A DNA stretch of 22,224 nt from Saccoglossus kowalevskii (taxonomy: Eukaryota; Hemichordata; Enteropneusta; Harrimaniidae), in contig NW_003140815.1 in NCBI RefSeq assembly GCF_000003605.2, positions 354,364 through 376,587 on the forward strand, in the 5' to 3' direction. This document shows, piece after piece, positions 1 to 10,012 of the stretch. Position numbers and translations under genes: made by a program. Numbering within the stretch: the stretch's first letter is position 1; every line of letters starts with the position of its first letter. The notes under the pieces were generated by a model. That model ran no database searches, had not been told where the DNA came from, and saw nothing but the letters and a program-made list of their open reading frames with translations.

Positions 1-703
1 AACTCTGACAATTAAGATACACTGACTATGGGCAATAGACCATTGATATTGCCTTTCGAAAACATTCCTTGCAAGATTTTATTTGGATTATAGGTAGACA
101 AACAATAGCAAATTGATATTGCTTTTAATAACACATTAAGCATGATGTCCACTCGATCCAAAATTAATTTATAGCCCTTCAAAGGGTTAACCATCTAGGT
201 TAACTAACACAGTTTTTTCCTGTTCATATCACCTACATCCATAGAGGCTTTAAGCAGGCAATTTGGTAAGCTTACTTTTTTATTAATAAAATGTGTAAAT
301 GTCATGTAAAAAAATAATTTTAGGGTTGATATGCCATTTTGGTGCAACATTTTGAAAGTAGTATATGTAGTTTCCAATAATATTATATTTTGGACCAAAT
401 GTATCATTGACAACAGGGTTTGATCGAAATTTGTGGAAAAAAAAATTTAAGAAAGATGACAAAAGTTGTTTTCGATTTGGCTACGAAAGTCAAGTCAAAT
501 CAGTCAACAAATTTGCTGCGATTGGAGATGATCGACTAATAGATTGCAAATGTAGTAAATTATTAATGTAGAATCAAAGTAACATCTACAGCTAATTTGG
601 TGACTCATTAACTTTGATGCAACCAAATATTTCATTTTACATTAGGGGGCATCTCAAATTATCACTAAAGCATAATCATTTAGGGGAAAATGTGCATCAA
701 ATA
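1..703. other. AT-rich non-coding stretch
   Basis: No splice-framed coding segment, RNA gene or clear repeat is visible on either strand. Short open frames here are of the size expected by chance in AT-rich DNA. If the syntaxin gene on the minus strand continues leftward, this would be intron. Confidence 0.5.
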
Positions 704-907
704 CTGTGGAATACTTTTCGCTGGAATTAATTTTTGCTGAAAAGGCTTTTTGGGCGTTCTTTATGGAATTTATTTTCACTGATTTTTGATGAGTTGAATG
801 TGAAATATAGGGAAAAAAGTATATTTGCTGGATTTTATTTTCACGGAATCATCCCTTCAGCGAAAATAGCAAAAATAAATTCCAAGCGAAAATAAAGTAT
901 TCTACAG
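704..907. mobile_element. TA-flanked MITE, about 204 bp
   Basis: The ends form a terminal inverted repeat. The left end begins CTGTGGAATACTTTTCGCTG and the right end, read backwards, begins CTGTAGAATACTTTATTTTC. Similarity continues through TTTTCGCT and AATTWATTTTTGCT for about 40 bases, with a small gap. TA flanks both sides (702-703 and 908-909), as for Tc1/mariner-superfamily insertions. Inside are several copies of a GGAATTTATTTTCAC-like motif, near 724, 765 and 831 and inverted near 872. There is no coding capacity, so this is a non-autonomous element. The superfamily is inferred from the TA flanks only. Confidence 0.75.
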
Positions 908-909
908 TA

Positions 910-2109
910 TATCCTGTGATTGCAATTGAACATGTTTTCAAAAGTCCTCAAATTAAAGGTAGAAAATAAAACTGTTAAGATGCTAGTGAAAGTGCCATTA
1001 TCACAGAAAACGATGATTTCATGTTGATGAATAATGACTTCCTTCCAAATATTTACAAATGTATTTTATGGAATAATAATGATACTTAATGATTCATCAG
1101 ATATGCATCTTTGTATTGCGAGTCCCATAGTCAGCATGTAGCATTTATTTAAGGTCATCCAAGGGCATACTCTCTAATCAATAAGGGCAAAACACTTTTT
1201 ATTTTATTTCAAAAGATTCACAGAATTATTGATTTGGACTCGTGTCATCAACTCTTTGGTATTTTTTATATAGTACAATATTCTTAAATTCTTAAAAATA
1301 GAAATTTTTGGAACATTTTCTATGTTAACGTTTTCAACACCAATTGTTCTTGCCCAAACTTTTTTTAGATTTTTCAATATTTCTGGAAATGAGCCCTAAT
1401 TTTGGAGCCAACAGACAAAATTTGAGTCAATTTTTGTCCCAATCTTCTGAAGAAAAGTGCAGACTATAAACAAACTATTTTGTGAATTTGTGATGAAAAG
1501 AGGGAACTGGTGGTGAAAACGTTGAAGCATTATTTCATTCATCTGAGTTTGCAATAATCAATAACAAAATATAATTTTTATCATCCAAATGCAACCGATT
1601 GAATTTGTGAGATATGATGGTAAATGGCTTCATTTTCCTGGATATTTGATCTACACAATGTATGCGTTAGGCCGGGTTTAGTGCAAGCATCATGCAATAA
1701 AACTATAATGTGAAAATAAAAAAAATCAGATTTTTAAGCCAACTACTTTATATTTTGTGTAAACTAACATTTATTTTACATGCATAGTATACGTTTAATG
1801 GAACGCAGATCCACTGACATAACAGACACAATGAATACGAACACTTCAATGGGATTAGGGTCCCATCTTGAATGAACAAATGTCTTTTTGAGAATCTGGC
1901 ACAATTTGAATGACTCACAGGATACCAATGGGAGATTTAAGATCCAGACACACAAGTATACCAAACACATACTGGATTCATTGGTAGTCATTATCTGGTA
2001 GTAGCATTAGTACTTTTGTCAATGATTGGAAAGAAAAACATCTTGAGACGCACATCACAATATAATGATAACCATTAAGTATGTGCGGGTCAAGCGGTCT
2101 CCTTGACAA
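910..2109. other. AT-rich non-coding stretch
   Basis: Nothing gene-like could be supported on either strand. The two open frames on the minus strand between 1776 and 2184 have no recognisable domain, and the right-hand one runs into the minisatellite. This is probably intronic to syntaxin or intergenic. Confidence 0.45.
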
Positions 2110-2393
2110 AGATCTGAGAACAATTCTAGGGGCACAGTGACCTCTTGGGCTTAACCAGGAGTCTGGGAACAATTCTAGGGGCACAGTGACCTCTTGGGCT
2201 TAATCAGGAGTCTGGGAACAATTCTAGGAGTACAGTGGCCTCCTGAACTTAACCAGGAGTCTGAGGATAATTTTAGGAGTACCATGACCTCCTGGGCTTA
2301 GCCAGGAGTCTAGGGACAATGCTAGGGGTACAGTGGCCTCCTGGGCTTAACCAGGAGTATGGGGACATTTTTAGGGGTACCATGACCTCCTGA
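2110..2393. repeat. 49-bp minisatellite, about 5.8 copies, hairpin in each unit
   Basis: Equivalent bases of successive units fall at 2121, 2170, 2219, 2268, 2317 and 2366, an exact 49-base period without indels. The core reads GGGAACAATTCTAGGGG, then CAGTGACCTC, then a hairpin. In unit 5 the hairpin is CTCCTGG (2338-2344), loop GCTTAA, CCAGGAG (2351-2357). Units 1 and 2 are nearly identical (47 of 49). Units 3 and 5 share TACAGTGGCC, while units 4 and 6 share TACCATGACC, suggesting a 98-bp two-unit duplication. The last unit breaks off after CTCCTGAG. This is not a CRISPR: there are no unique spacers. Confidence 0.93.
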
Positions 2394-2772
2394 GATTCCT
2401 ATATTCTGACTGCTGACTTATAGATACACATTAATCAGAAACACATTGAGTTGTAAGTACATCACATGTACAAAATTTACACAGACTGTACTTCATTATG
2501 ATTATTGATTGAAAGTCCATACAGATGAATAATTAGAATAACATAATTAAACCACTGAACAATTATGTCGACTTTTGGGACAATTTACCAAATATGGTTT
2601 CATACAGTTGATTACCGAGAAATAACATTTTTCTTTTTAATATGCACTTAAGTTTTTGCAGGAAAATTTGTGACATCCGAAACAACTATAAGAAAAAAAT
2701 CCCTAATTACAGGAAAACTCAATCATTAACCATGCCTATGCATATGTAATGGTGCAAAGTGCATACCAACGA
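2394..2772. other. Non-coding stretch between repeats
   Basis: AT-rich sequence between the minisatellite and the hAT-like element. No coding segment, RNA gene or further repeat could be supported. Confidence 0.45.
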
Positions 2773-3072
2773 CAGGGATTGAAATAGAATTTTTTCCCTG
2801 CATGCACAGTGTGCATGTTGAAGTTGAAATTTACCTGCACTAATTTATTGTTTTAAAGTTTTAATAAAATTTACGGGTTCTCGATTGATGCGATCGCGAA
2901 AAGAATTAGCTTTTTTTTAGTTGTCTTACAATATTGGTTGAACTTAATTTAGGCTTAGTGAATATGTGTTAATTTCTACATGCACAGTGTGCACATTATA
3001 TTTTGAGTTTACTTGCACTAGGTAATAATCTATGTGCATAGTGCAGTGTGCACAAGGGTATTTCGACCCCTG
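2773..3072. mobile_element. hAT-like MITE, 300 bp
   Basis: The ends are inverted repeats: left CAGGGATTGAAATAG, right (reverse complement) CAGGGGTCGAAATAC, 12 of 15 matching. CAGGG-type ends are typical of hAT transposons. The flanking octamers ACCAACGA and AACGATGA match at only 5 of 8 positions, so a target duplication is possible but decayed. Inside, an odd palindrome TGCACAGTGTGCA occurs at 2803-2815 and 2981-2993, each followed by TTTACYTGCACTA, and a variant lies near 3034-3053. No open frame of useful length is present. The hAT assignment rests on the end sequence. Confidence 0.65.
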
Positions 3073-6000
3073 AACGATGAGTGACGACAAGTTTGACCTA
3101 ATATCAAAATTTATTATCTAAATATATACAATACAGTAGAGAAGCAATTACAACAAGGACGCGCATAAAATAGAACTAATTATCTATAATTGCACCCAGT
3201 GGAACACAGATCTAGCTTATCCTTGACATTGAGCTAATCTTATCCTAAGGTCATGAGTTCATGAAGTACCGATCCACTATCACGGAGATGGAATCAGTTG
3301 AATGACGCTACAAATATTAATATTTTAGAATCAGCATTAAAAACATATCAAAATATACTTTTTTTTCTGAAGATATTCACATAAGGGGAAATCAAAAATT
3401 GCTAAAAAAAAAAAATTGAAATTGGGCTCAAGTTAGCAATCATCACCTAGGTAACAGATAAATTAAGTCCACTCTAGCGTCGGTACCCTCTTATTAATTC
3501 AGAAGAAGAAAAAATCAAAACCGACCACATGCGTTCATCGCCACTTCAGGTCACTGGAGTTCATGTCATGATGTAGCATTGCACTGTACCACATAAATAT
3601 GGCATAATACGCATTCAGGAGATTTTGGTTTCAGTTCCCACTACTATATGAAGTTAATTAATTTTCCCTGCCACAGCCAGGCAGATGTGAAATTGAAAAA
3701 ATACACATTTCAAATGTCAAAGAAAAGGATATCTACTGATAAATCTGAGATCCTCTTTACACATGTTATTGGGGCGAGATGCACATCATAGGTGTGTTTG
3801 TTAATTAAGTTTGAATTGTCTAGTTAAACTTCAAAATGTTTTCTATAATTAATATTCAATTCGCTGTATTATTTCTGTTCAGCAATAGTTTTGATGTTTA
3901 GTTTAGATTATTCATATTCCTATTATATCATACAAGTTGTATTTGACCTATGACGTTATTACCGCGATCAGTGATTGGTTTAGAACCGATCAATCACAAC
4001 TTGAGTTTTGTGTCATGTGACACTTGAGGTCCTCGTGCCATTGTTATCGTTTGTTTCAAGCCGATGTTGATGTTTCCTTTTCAAAGTTCAATAAATGTCA
4101 ATCTTGACATGAGACTTTCCGACTTCGTGAATTGTTCCGACCTATAGAGTACAGTGGCTATACTTCGAGCCAAATCACAGCCATACAGGTGTTATACAAT
4201 TAGAAGCTTTTCCTGGAAAAATGAAACTTTCCAAACATGTCTAAGAACGATATCACAGAAACTTGCAACTTTTTACAATTACAATGTTGCAATACCTGAG
4301 TTTAGCAATTCAAGTTATGAACAATACTATTTATTTTAAATATTTTCAGAAAGGCACGCGACACACACTGGGTTTGAAATAATAAATTTTAGCAGATTTG
4401 TGTTTCTTATTACAAGCATAAAACTTTTGTTATCACAATAAAACTATAATATACAGTCATACATAAAACATACCATGTGAATCAGTTCCAAAATTGATGA
4501 AGAAATTAAAGAAAAACGAAGATGGACTATTAAAAAATTCTATGTGAAACAATGTTCATTATGATTAGCTGGACATGTGACTCATACTGTTGAATTATTT
4601 CCTGTTGAGCCATTTAGAACAACTATTTTCCGAATGTTACCACTCCATTCAAATGAATTTCGAACATTACCGTACTACCGAGGTTCGTTGTGTTTAGTGA
4701 GCGCCCAAAGCGGAATTTGAATGGCATCGCAAGACACGATTTGATATAGTGAAGACCATAATAATGTAGTCAATAAACAACACAAATGTTAGCGTTGTTT
4801 TCAGATTAGATACTTGCGCAAGTTACTGAAAATAAAAAGATTATTCTACTAAATTTTGCTGACAATACAACTTGCTTCCCAAGCATTGTGAACATTGCAA
4901 AACTAAAAACTAAAAAAAGCAAACACCTTGAAACACTACCAACACCAACAGACTACAAGCACACCCAAGTTCTTTGCGACTTTAACTCAAATATCAAACT
5001 TTCTTTAATCATTTCAAAAGCACAGGATGATTCGTTGATGACTGATCACTTGGCCTTTATTTAGCCTTAAAATATCTGTGGGCAATCGGTTACCCATGTT
5101 TTAAAATATTTACGAGTTCGGGAAGCCATATAATACCAAAGTTTACAATCATGCTAATCGGTCATCCAAGGACATCACTATAAAAAAAATGAGGAAATCT
5201 TATCACACTCATCGCTACCCACGGATTTCGATATTTGATTGAATAAGTGACAATGACATTTATGTGGGTGCCAAATAAAGGACATGAACAAGATACGTAA
5301 TTATTGTGGGGGTGGAAAACGTGGGTAAGAATAAATCTTTCTTGAATGGAAGGAGAATGACACTCAGATTCACTTCGTTTTATCGATAATTTTGTATATG
5401 CTTCTTTTGCTTGTTTCCTGAGTCTAGGAATATTTATTTGTTTGTTTTAAAAAACAAAAATGTTATTATTTTGTGAGTCGATAATTTGGTTGATATACAA
5501 ATATGGATTTTTTTGGTGTTTGTGATGCTTCCAACATATTACGGTATTCATATCAAGAACTAATGAATAATTTTAAAATATTGCTACCATATTTGCTCTA
5601 TTAGTAGTGCATCTTTTTATGGTCAAAATAAGTAATATTCCAATAAAAAATTCACAGTACAATCCAAACAACAAAATAATTATAAAAAATTATATAAAAG
5701 TTCACAAAATGTGTTCACAACAATTTTGGTAGAAAAAATTATAACCTTCAAATGGTTAAAGGTCATTTTATGAATACTTCTAATGCTAATGCAGTGAGTG
5801 TATGTACACTAACACGGAATATCAAACAAAAATATTTTTAAAATACTATACATTTAATTATGGCCTCTTTAAAACATCAATGTGGATTCAAACTGACGAC
5901 GATCAATAAGTCATTGACTGCATTCAACATGTATGTATAAATTTTAAGTAAATTGTACTGTTCAGTACCATAGGTTGTATGCGAGTTCCGTTTGGTAAAA

Positions 6001-6503
6001 AGCCATCAGTTTGAACAAAATCATGCAGAACACAGCAATAAAACCTCATTTGTAACTATGCCAACAGTAAAGACAAAACCAAAAGAGAAAAAAAAAATGA
6101 TCATTCTTTTATATGGAACTACATTGAATTATATGGATATTAAATTATTAGTAAAATATTGGGAATACAAAAGCTAAAAATCCACTCAACCAAAACATAA
6201 AGTTCATGCACAAATGTCATTCCATTCTTATGAACACAAATATGTGATTTGAAATATAAATCTATAAAATCATAAAACTTTACTACCCGCATAATATAAT
6301 TTCTGATTTAAGATTAAAATAGAACTGATTATCACAGTGCCAGACACCAGGTTTGTATTGTATTATGAGTTGTTGATATGATGAATAGTATTTTGCAAAT
6401 AATGACAACACACATTAATTTAATTAACTTTAGTGAAATTCCTGTATTCAAATTTGCACATGGTGTACATATTTTATGATCACAACTATAATTACTATCA
6501 TTA

Positions 6504-6524
6504 ATTATTATTATTATTATTATT
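6504..6524. repeat. (ATT)n microsatellite
   Basis: About seven ATT units in a row. This is a simple sequence repeat. No adjacent LINE 3' end was recognised here, unlike the similar run at 20613-20632. Confidence 0.85.
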
Positions 6525-7080
6525 GTTATTACCTGTATCACAAATAGCACCTTCACTCGTCTCAAAATAAAAATAAAAGACAAATCTAATGGTACATGTA
6601 ATCCATGAAATCTCTAGAATTTGATTTACACTGAAAACAGAGAGTTTGGAGTATTATGCATATTATGTGTTAATATTTTGGAATAATTTTGTCTCGTCTA
6701 TTGCACCAAATTTTTTTTAAAACGATAGGATTATGCAGACAATAACAGAAGGTACAGAAAAGATTAAAAACTGTTGTGTTTTTTTTTTTCATTTCATATT
6801 TATCAAACTAAGCATTTATGCCCTTGGTTATAGATTTGGGTCTTTAATTTGAAAAAGCAAATTTCTCCTCTTATGTACACTATGCTTTCTTCATCGCCAT
6901 GGCAATCTAAATTCTAAAATCTCTGGAAACTACATTTGTATATATATAGTGTTAATATATGAATATACAACAATTGTAATTTAGTCGGTTGTCATAGTAA
7001 CGATGCCCAACATGATTAGGGTATGTAACCGTCATATTGCATGCAATACGGGCTACAAATCATAAACAACCTATGTCATG

Positions 7081-7102
7081 TATATATATATATATATATA
7101 TA
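7081..7102. repeat. (TA)n microsatellite
   Basis: An uninterrupted TA run of about 11 units. It accounts for the YIYIYI-like stretch in the open frame that crosses it, which is therefore not a gene. Confidence 0.9.
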
Positions 7103-8680
7103 TTTATGTATCAAAGACAATGGCACAAAATGACCTCACTGCCCGTCTATATTATTTCTAATGCTATCACATCTGTCAACACAAAGTATTGCATTGTTTG
7201 CATCTTTTATTCAATGGAATGTGTCAGATTTTTCACAAAATTGTCTGGGTTTTCAAATAAATTTTAGTAAAAATCTATAATAAATAATAGCAATATTAAT
7301 CAATTTATTTAAATAAATATATATAGTTAATATAAATTATGAAATGTGCATCTTTCATTATGTGGATAGGGATTGCTATGGGTACACGTCAATCTCACGA
7401 TACAATGAAATAGTGGACCTTCCACCCCTCAGTTTGTAAATGGAACATGCCAAAACATTGAGTACAATATGCATTCAATTCACTATTTTCAATGAAAAAG
7501 ACATCAATTACACTAATAATTTACAAAATTAATAAGGGCCTTATTTGCTAAAAAAGGAAGAAAGAAAAAACGACAACATTATATTATTAAATATACACCA
7601 TGTTTGATATTTGAAAAAACAAATTTGAAAAAGTACAACATAAAGTAGCATTTCTAATTTAAAAAAATGGTTAGTACTACAGTACTGCTAATTTGTTTAA
7701 AAAAACACACTAACGATTACAATTTATTATAGCGAGATAATAAAAATATCTACCTAGCGATAGTCATAAATATTTCACTTTTTTCCTGTCATATCCTCAT
7801 TCTTGGATACAGCAAGGTCAAGTCATGGCAGGTATAGGCTACATAACTAATATGGGCATGTAGCAGCTGTTACGGCCTGAGACGGCAAGACAATGTGGGC
7901 AGGGTAAATAGATATTTTCACTTACGAAAACATACTTTTGTTGGTATATAAATGGATAAATGAATTTGCCCCTTTAGTGCAGGGACATAATACAATTGAT
8001 GTTGAATACATATTTAAAAACATCTTCTAAATCAAGAGGAACATTTAAAGCAGAATCAGCGTTTTTGTTTTATTCTAGGGTTGCTCAAATTTTGTTTCAT
8101 ATATATGAGATACACATGTTACTCATACTTCATATTCTCATGTCCATGTCATTTAGTTTTTATGTCCTGTAATTGGATGGATATATATGTATACAGACTA
8201 GAAATATATATATATTGTGGAGTAATTCAAAAATTAATTCAACTTTGTTTAAATATAAGATTTAAAAACTGTTAGAAATTCCCACCCTATTCTTTAATTT
8301 TTAAAATTAATTAATGTGTGTGTTTTTTTTCAGCAAAAGAACTGTCAATTTTCAAGCACGTGCAATTCATCAAAATTCATCTCATGTTCATCATGAAATT
8401 AACACTGCACACAGACACACAAAACATGTATGGGAGTTTTCTTTTCAGTGAAAATTACCTCAAAGGGGAAACAAAAACAGCAATCAGATTTTGCTTTCCC
8501 TACCCACTTAATTTATGTTCCTCTTCACTGAGAATGAATACTCCACAGATACACTTACATTTTTTTACTGAAATGTACGCGTGTATGTAGAATAGGACCA
8601 AAGCAACAATGGAGATTTTTCTTTAAATAATATCATCTAAATCACAATTTCAATATTAAAAGAATTTTTTTTTGACATAC

Positions 8681-8780
8681 TTTCATCTGGTTGAGGAGAA
8701 CTTAGGATCTTGCTATGTTTCTTTTTCATTTCTTCTACGTTTGATTGTATTTGATCAATGTGAATTCGTATCTCTTCAAC
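8681..8780 (-). CDS. Syntaxin coding exon 3 (Ha helix)
   Basis: One hundred bases: 33 codons plus the first base of a split codon. The acceptor is CACTACCTAG and the donor GTATGT. It starts VEEIR, then [13 protein letters not shown] and SSPQPDE, lining up without gaps with the VEEIRxxIDxIxxNVEEVKxKHSxILxxPxPDE consensus of syntaxins 1-3. The expected lysine is split across the next intron. The following exon is not found in the remaining 8.7 kb. Confidence 0.95.
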
Positions 8781-9324
8781 CTAGGTAGTGGACAGAATAA
8801 AACATTAAATAAAATGTCAGTCATTTATTTAATTCAATGTGATTTAAAGTTAGAATCACATTGAAAACTGCTCAGTGATAAATTACTGAGCAGGCTAAAA
8901 AAAATCTGAGGAGTATCTTAATCCGTTTTGCTAATGGGCTCCACCGCAAACGATATACAGAAATTATGTTAATGTTATATGGGGCCACCTTATTACAATG
9001 ATAAAACGATGCATCGGGGAATATTGAATCAACCCCCCCCCTGAATATTCAATGAAACGGTGAAATACCATCGCTTACCTCTTTGAAAAACTCTTCCATG
9101 AACCGACCATCGTCCATATTGACGGCGACATCGTCTGGCATGTCATCCTCATCGCTTTGTGACTGTGGAGAGAAAAATACATCGACATGAAATCAGGACA
9201 TTGGGCCAGCAAGTTCGTGCATTCTGACAATGTTTGAGGCGAAATATACGATTTCCATCACTGACATCTGTGGAAACACGGCGTTTCAACTCACCGCTTT
9301 CAGCGCTGGCAGCCTATCTTTCAT
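8681..9324 (-). CDS. Syntaxin (1/2/3 type), 5' part of gene, three coding exons
   Basis: A target-membrane SNARE of exocytosis; these proteins bind SNAP-25, synaptobrevin and Munc18 at the plasma membrane. The CDS is joined on the minus strand from 9324-9295, 9162-9079 and 8780-8681, giving 71 complete residues plus one base. It begins [10 protein letters not shown], matching the N-peptide of syntaxins (close to the DRLPxL of vertebrate STX2). An acidic linker with SDEDD follows, then [13 protein letters not shown] and [15 protein letters not shown], the Ha helix of the Habc domain. All junctions are GT-AG and in frame. The rest of Habc, the SNARE motif and the membrane anchor lie beyond; no further exon is recognised down to position 1. 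The promoter is shared with or adjacent to that of Ran. Orthology to STX1, STX2 or STX3 cannot be fixed from this part. Confidence 0.93.
8833..8893. repeat. Two adjacent perfect hairpins in syntaxin intron 2
   Basis: The first hairpin has stem TTCAATGTGATT (8833-8844) and AATCACATTGAA (8854-8865) around a 9-base loop. The second has stem CTGCTCAGT (8868-8876) and ACTGAGCAG (8885-8893) around an 8-base loop. Only two bases separate them. They lie about 50-110 bases upstream of the acceptor of syntaxin exon 3 on the minus strand. The function is unknown; they could be MITE remnants or intron structure. Confidence 0.8.
9079..9162 (-). CDS. Syntaxin coding exon 2 (acidic linker and start of Ha helix)
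   Basis: Eighty-four bases, 28 codons, phase 0 at both ends. The acceptor is CTCTCCACAG and the donor GTAAGC. It encodes [11 protein letters not shown], a variable acidic linker, then [12 protein letters not shown]. That ending matches the family's RFMDEFFEQ-type beginning of the Habc domain. Confidence 0.93.
9295..9324 (-). CDS. Syntaxin coding exon 1 (N-peptide)
   Basis: Thirty bases encoding [10 protein letters not shown]. The start codon is at 9324-9322 on the minus strand, in the context TTCAAAATGA. The exon ends in GCG followed by donor GTGAGT. In plasma-membrane syntaxins this D-R-x-x-x-L segment binds the outer surface of Munc18. The phase 0 junction joins exactly to SQSDEDD in the next exon. 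Confidence 0.9.
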
Positions 9325-9975
9325 TTTGAATTGTCTTCAGTCGGCACCTTATATCCACAAAAGTCGATCACACATGAAAGTACGTTTGTTTTTTCTTCGA
9401 AAAAACGCTAAAATCGCGGTACAATTTCCACCTGAAATCCCCAACACCCATTAAAATTGAACCAATCACAAGCAATTTTCCCACACGCCCTCATCGGTCA
9501 GAATATCTCGCTACTGCGCAGGTCACTTCTCAGTGACGACAAAGAAAGTTGTGTGCACCGAAACCCAAACGCTGTAGAGGGATATATTCGTCAAGAGCGC
9601 GGACCACCGTAGAATATACTTTAACCAGGTAGTTTGCTCAATGTTTAATCGCTATGTCAGAGATTGGGATTGGTTGAATAATCTATTTTCTCGCCTTACA
9701 AAATATTCAACCCCGTTGACAAGCGAGAATAGTTATGTTCCTTCATGTGACCAACACGTGATTTAAGGTCGTGACACTGCAAAAAAACAGTTCTCTCAAA
9801 ATTAATTTAAAATTGTCTTCCCAAGTGTTGACAAGTTTCCTTTTGTAACTGCATGCGTTCAGTAAGTATTTCCCCATACTCCCTTTTTATTTGTCGTAAA
9901 AAATAGCAAGTTCATTTTTGCGCGCCATTTAGTCAGGTGACCACTTCTAGTTCAAACTGGTTTTGCATAAAATTG
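9325..9975. promoter_or_regulatory. Divergent promoter between syntaxin and Ran
   Basis: The two genes face away from each other here. CpG is visibly more frequent than in the flanks, especially at 9400-9620. Candidate elements are CCAAT boxes (ACCAATCA at 9461-9468; the inverted form ATTGG at 9669-9673), an NRF1-like core TGCGCA at 9515-9520, and a perfect CACGTG E-box at 9755-9760 just after CATGTGAC. No TATA box sits convincingly near either proposed start. Gene assignments are firm; the individual binding sites are motif matches only. Confidence 0.7.
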
Positions 9976-10012
9976 CTCTTTCTAACTCCGCCATCTTTAC
10001 AACATCAACGTG
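9976..10012 (+). other. ran: Proposed non-coding first exon of Ran
   Basis: The segment starts at a pyrimidine tract CTCTTTCT resembling a TOP-type initiator. It contains CCGCCATCTT (9988-9997), the reverse form of the YY1 site common just downstream of housekeeping starts, and it ends at a strong donor, CAACGTG followed by GTAAGC. The coding exon 2 begins with its own acceptor at 13708, so a 5' non-coding exon must exist upstream, and this is the best candidate. The start is approximate; the donor is the firmer part. Confidence 0.6.

Larger units (their letters stand above)
3073..8680. other. Long AT-rich stretch without identifiable exons
   Basis: I looked on the minus strand for the next syntaxin exons (the ELEELMxDIKKTANKVR-type segment and the SNARE motif) and did not find them. 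Open frames of 60-90 codons here have chance-like composition (rich in K, N, I, F, Y) and no splice framing. Simple repeats at 6504-6524 and 7081-7102 are listed separately. The best reading is a large syntaxin intron. Confidence 0.5.

Noticed and set aside
2110-2393. CRISPR-like array
   Set aside because: The units are continuous 49-bp tandem copies without unique spacers, in an animal genome.
3880-4160. Possible solo LTR: dyad around GATTGGTTTAGAACCGATCAATC, AATAAA near 4090, ACAGTGGC-like end
   Set aside because: No second LTR, no certain TG...CA ends and no target duplication could be found.
4154-4339. 61-codon open frame
   Set aside because: No known domain, no splice framing, and within the chance size range for this composition.
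6332-6583. 83-codon minus-strand frame with a run of isoleucines
   Set aside because: The isoleucine run is the (ATT)n microsatellite read on the other strand.
7037-7267. 76-codon frame
   Set aside because: It crosses the (TA)n microsatellite; low-complexity translation.
8318-8590. 90-codon plus-strand frame
   Set aside because: No domain or exon framing. It lies in the presumed syntaxin intron and its composition is chance-like.
9230-9454. 74-codon plus-strand frame
   Set aside because: It is antisense to syntaxin coding exon 1 and its leader.
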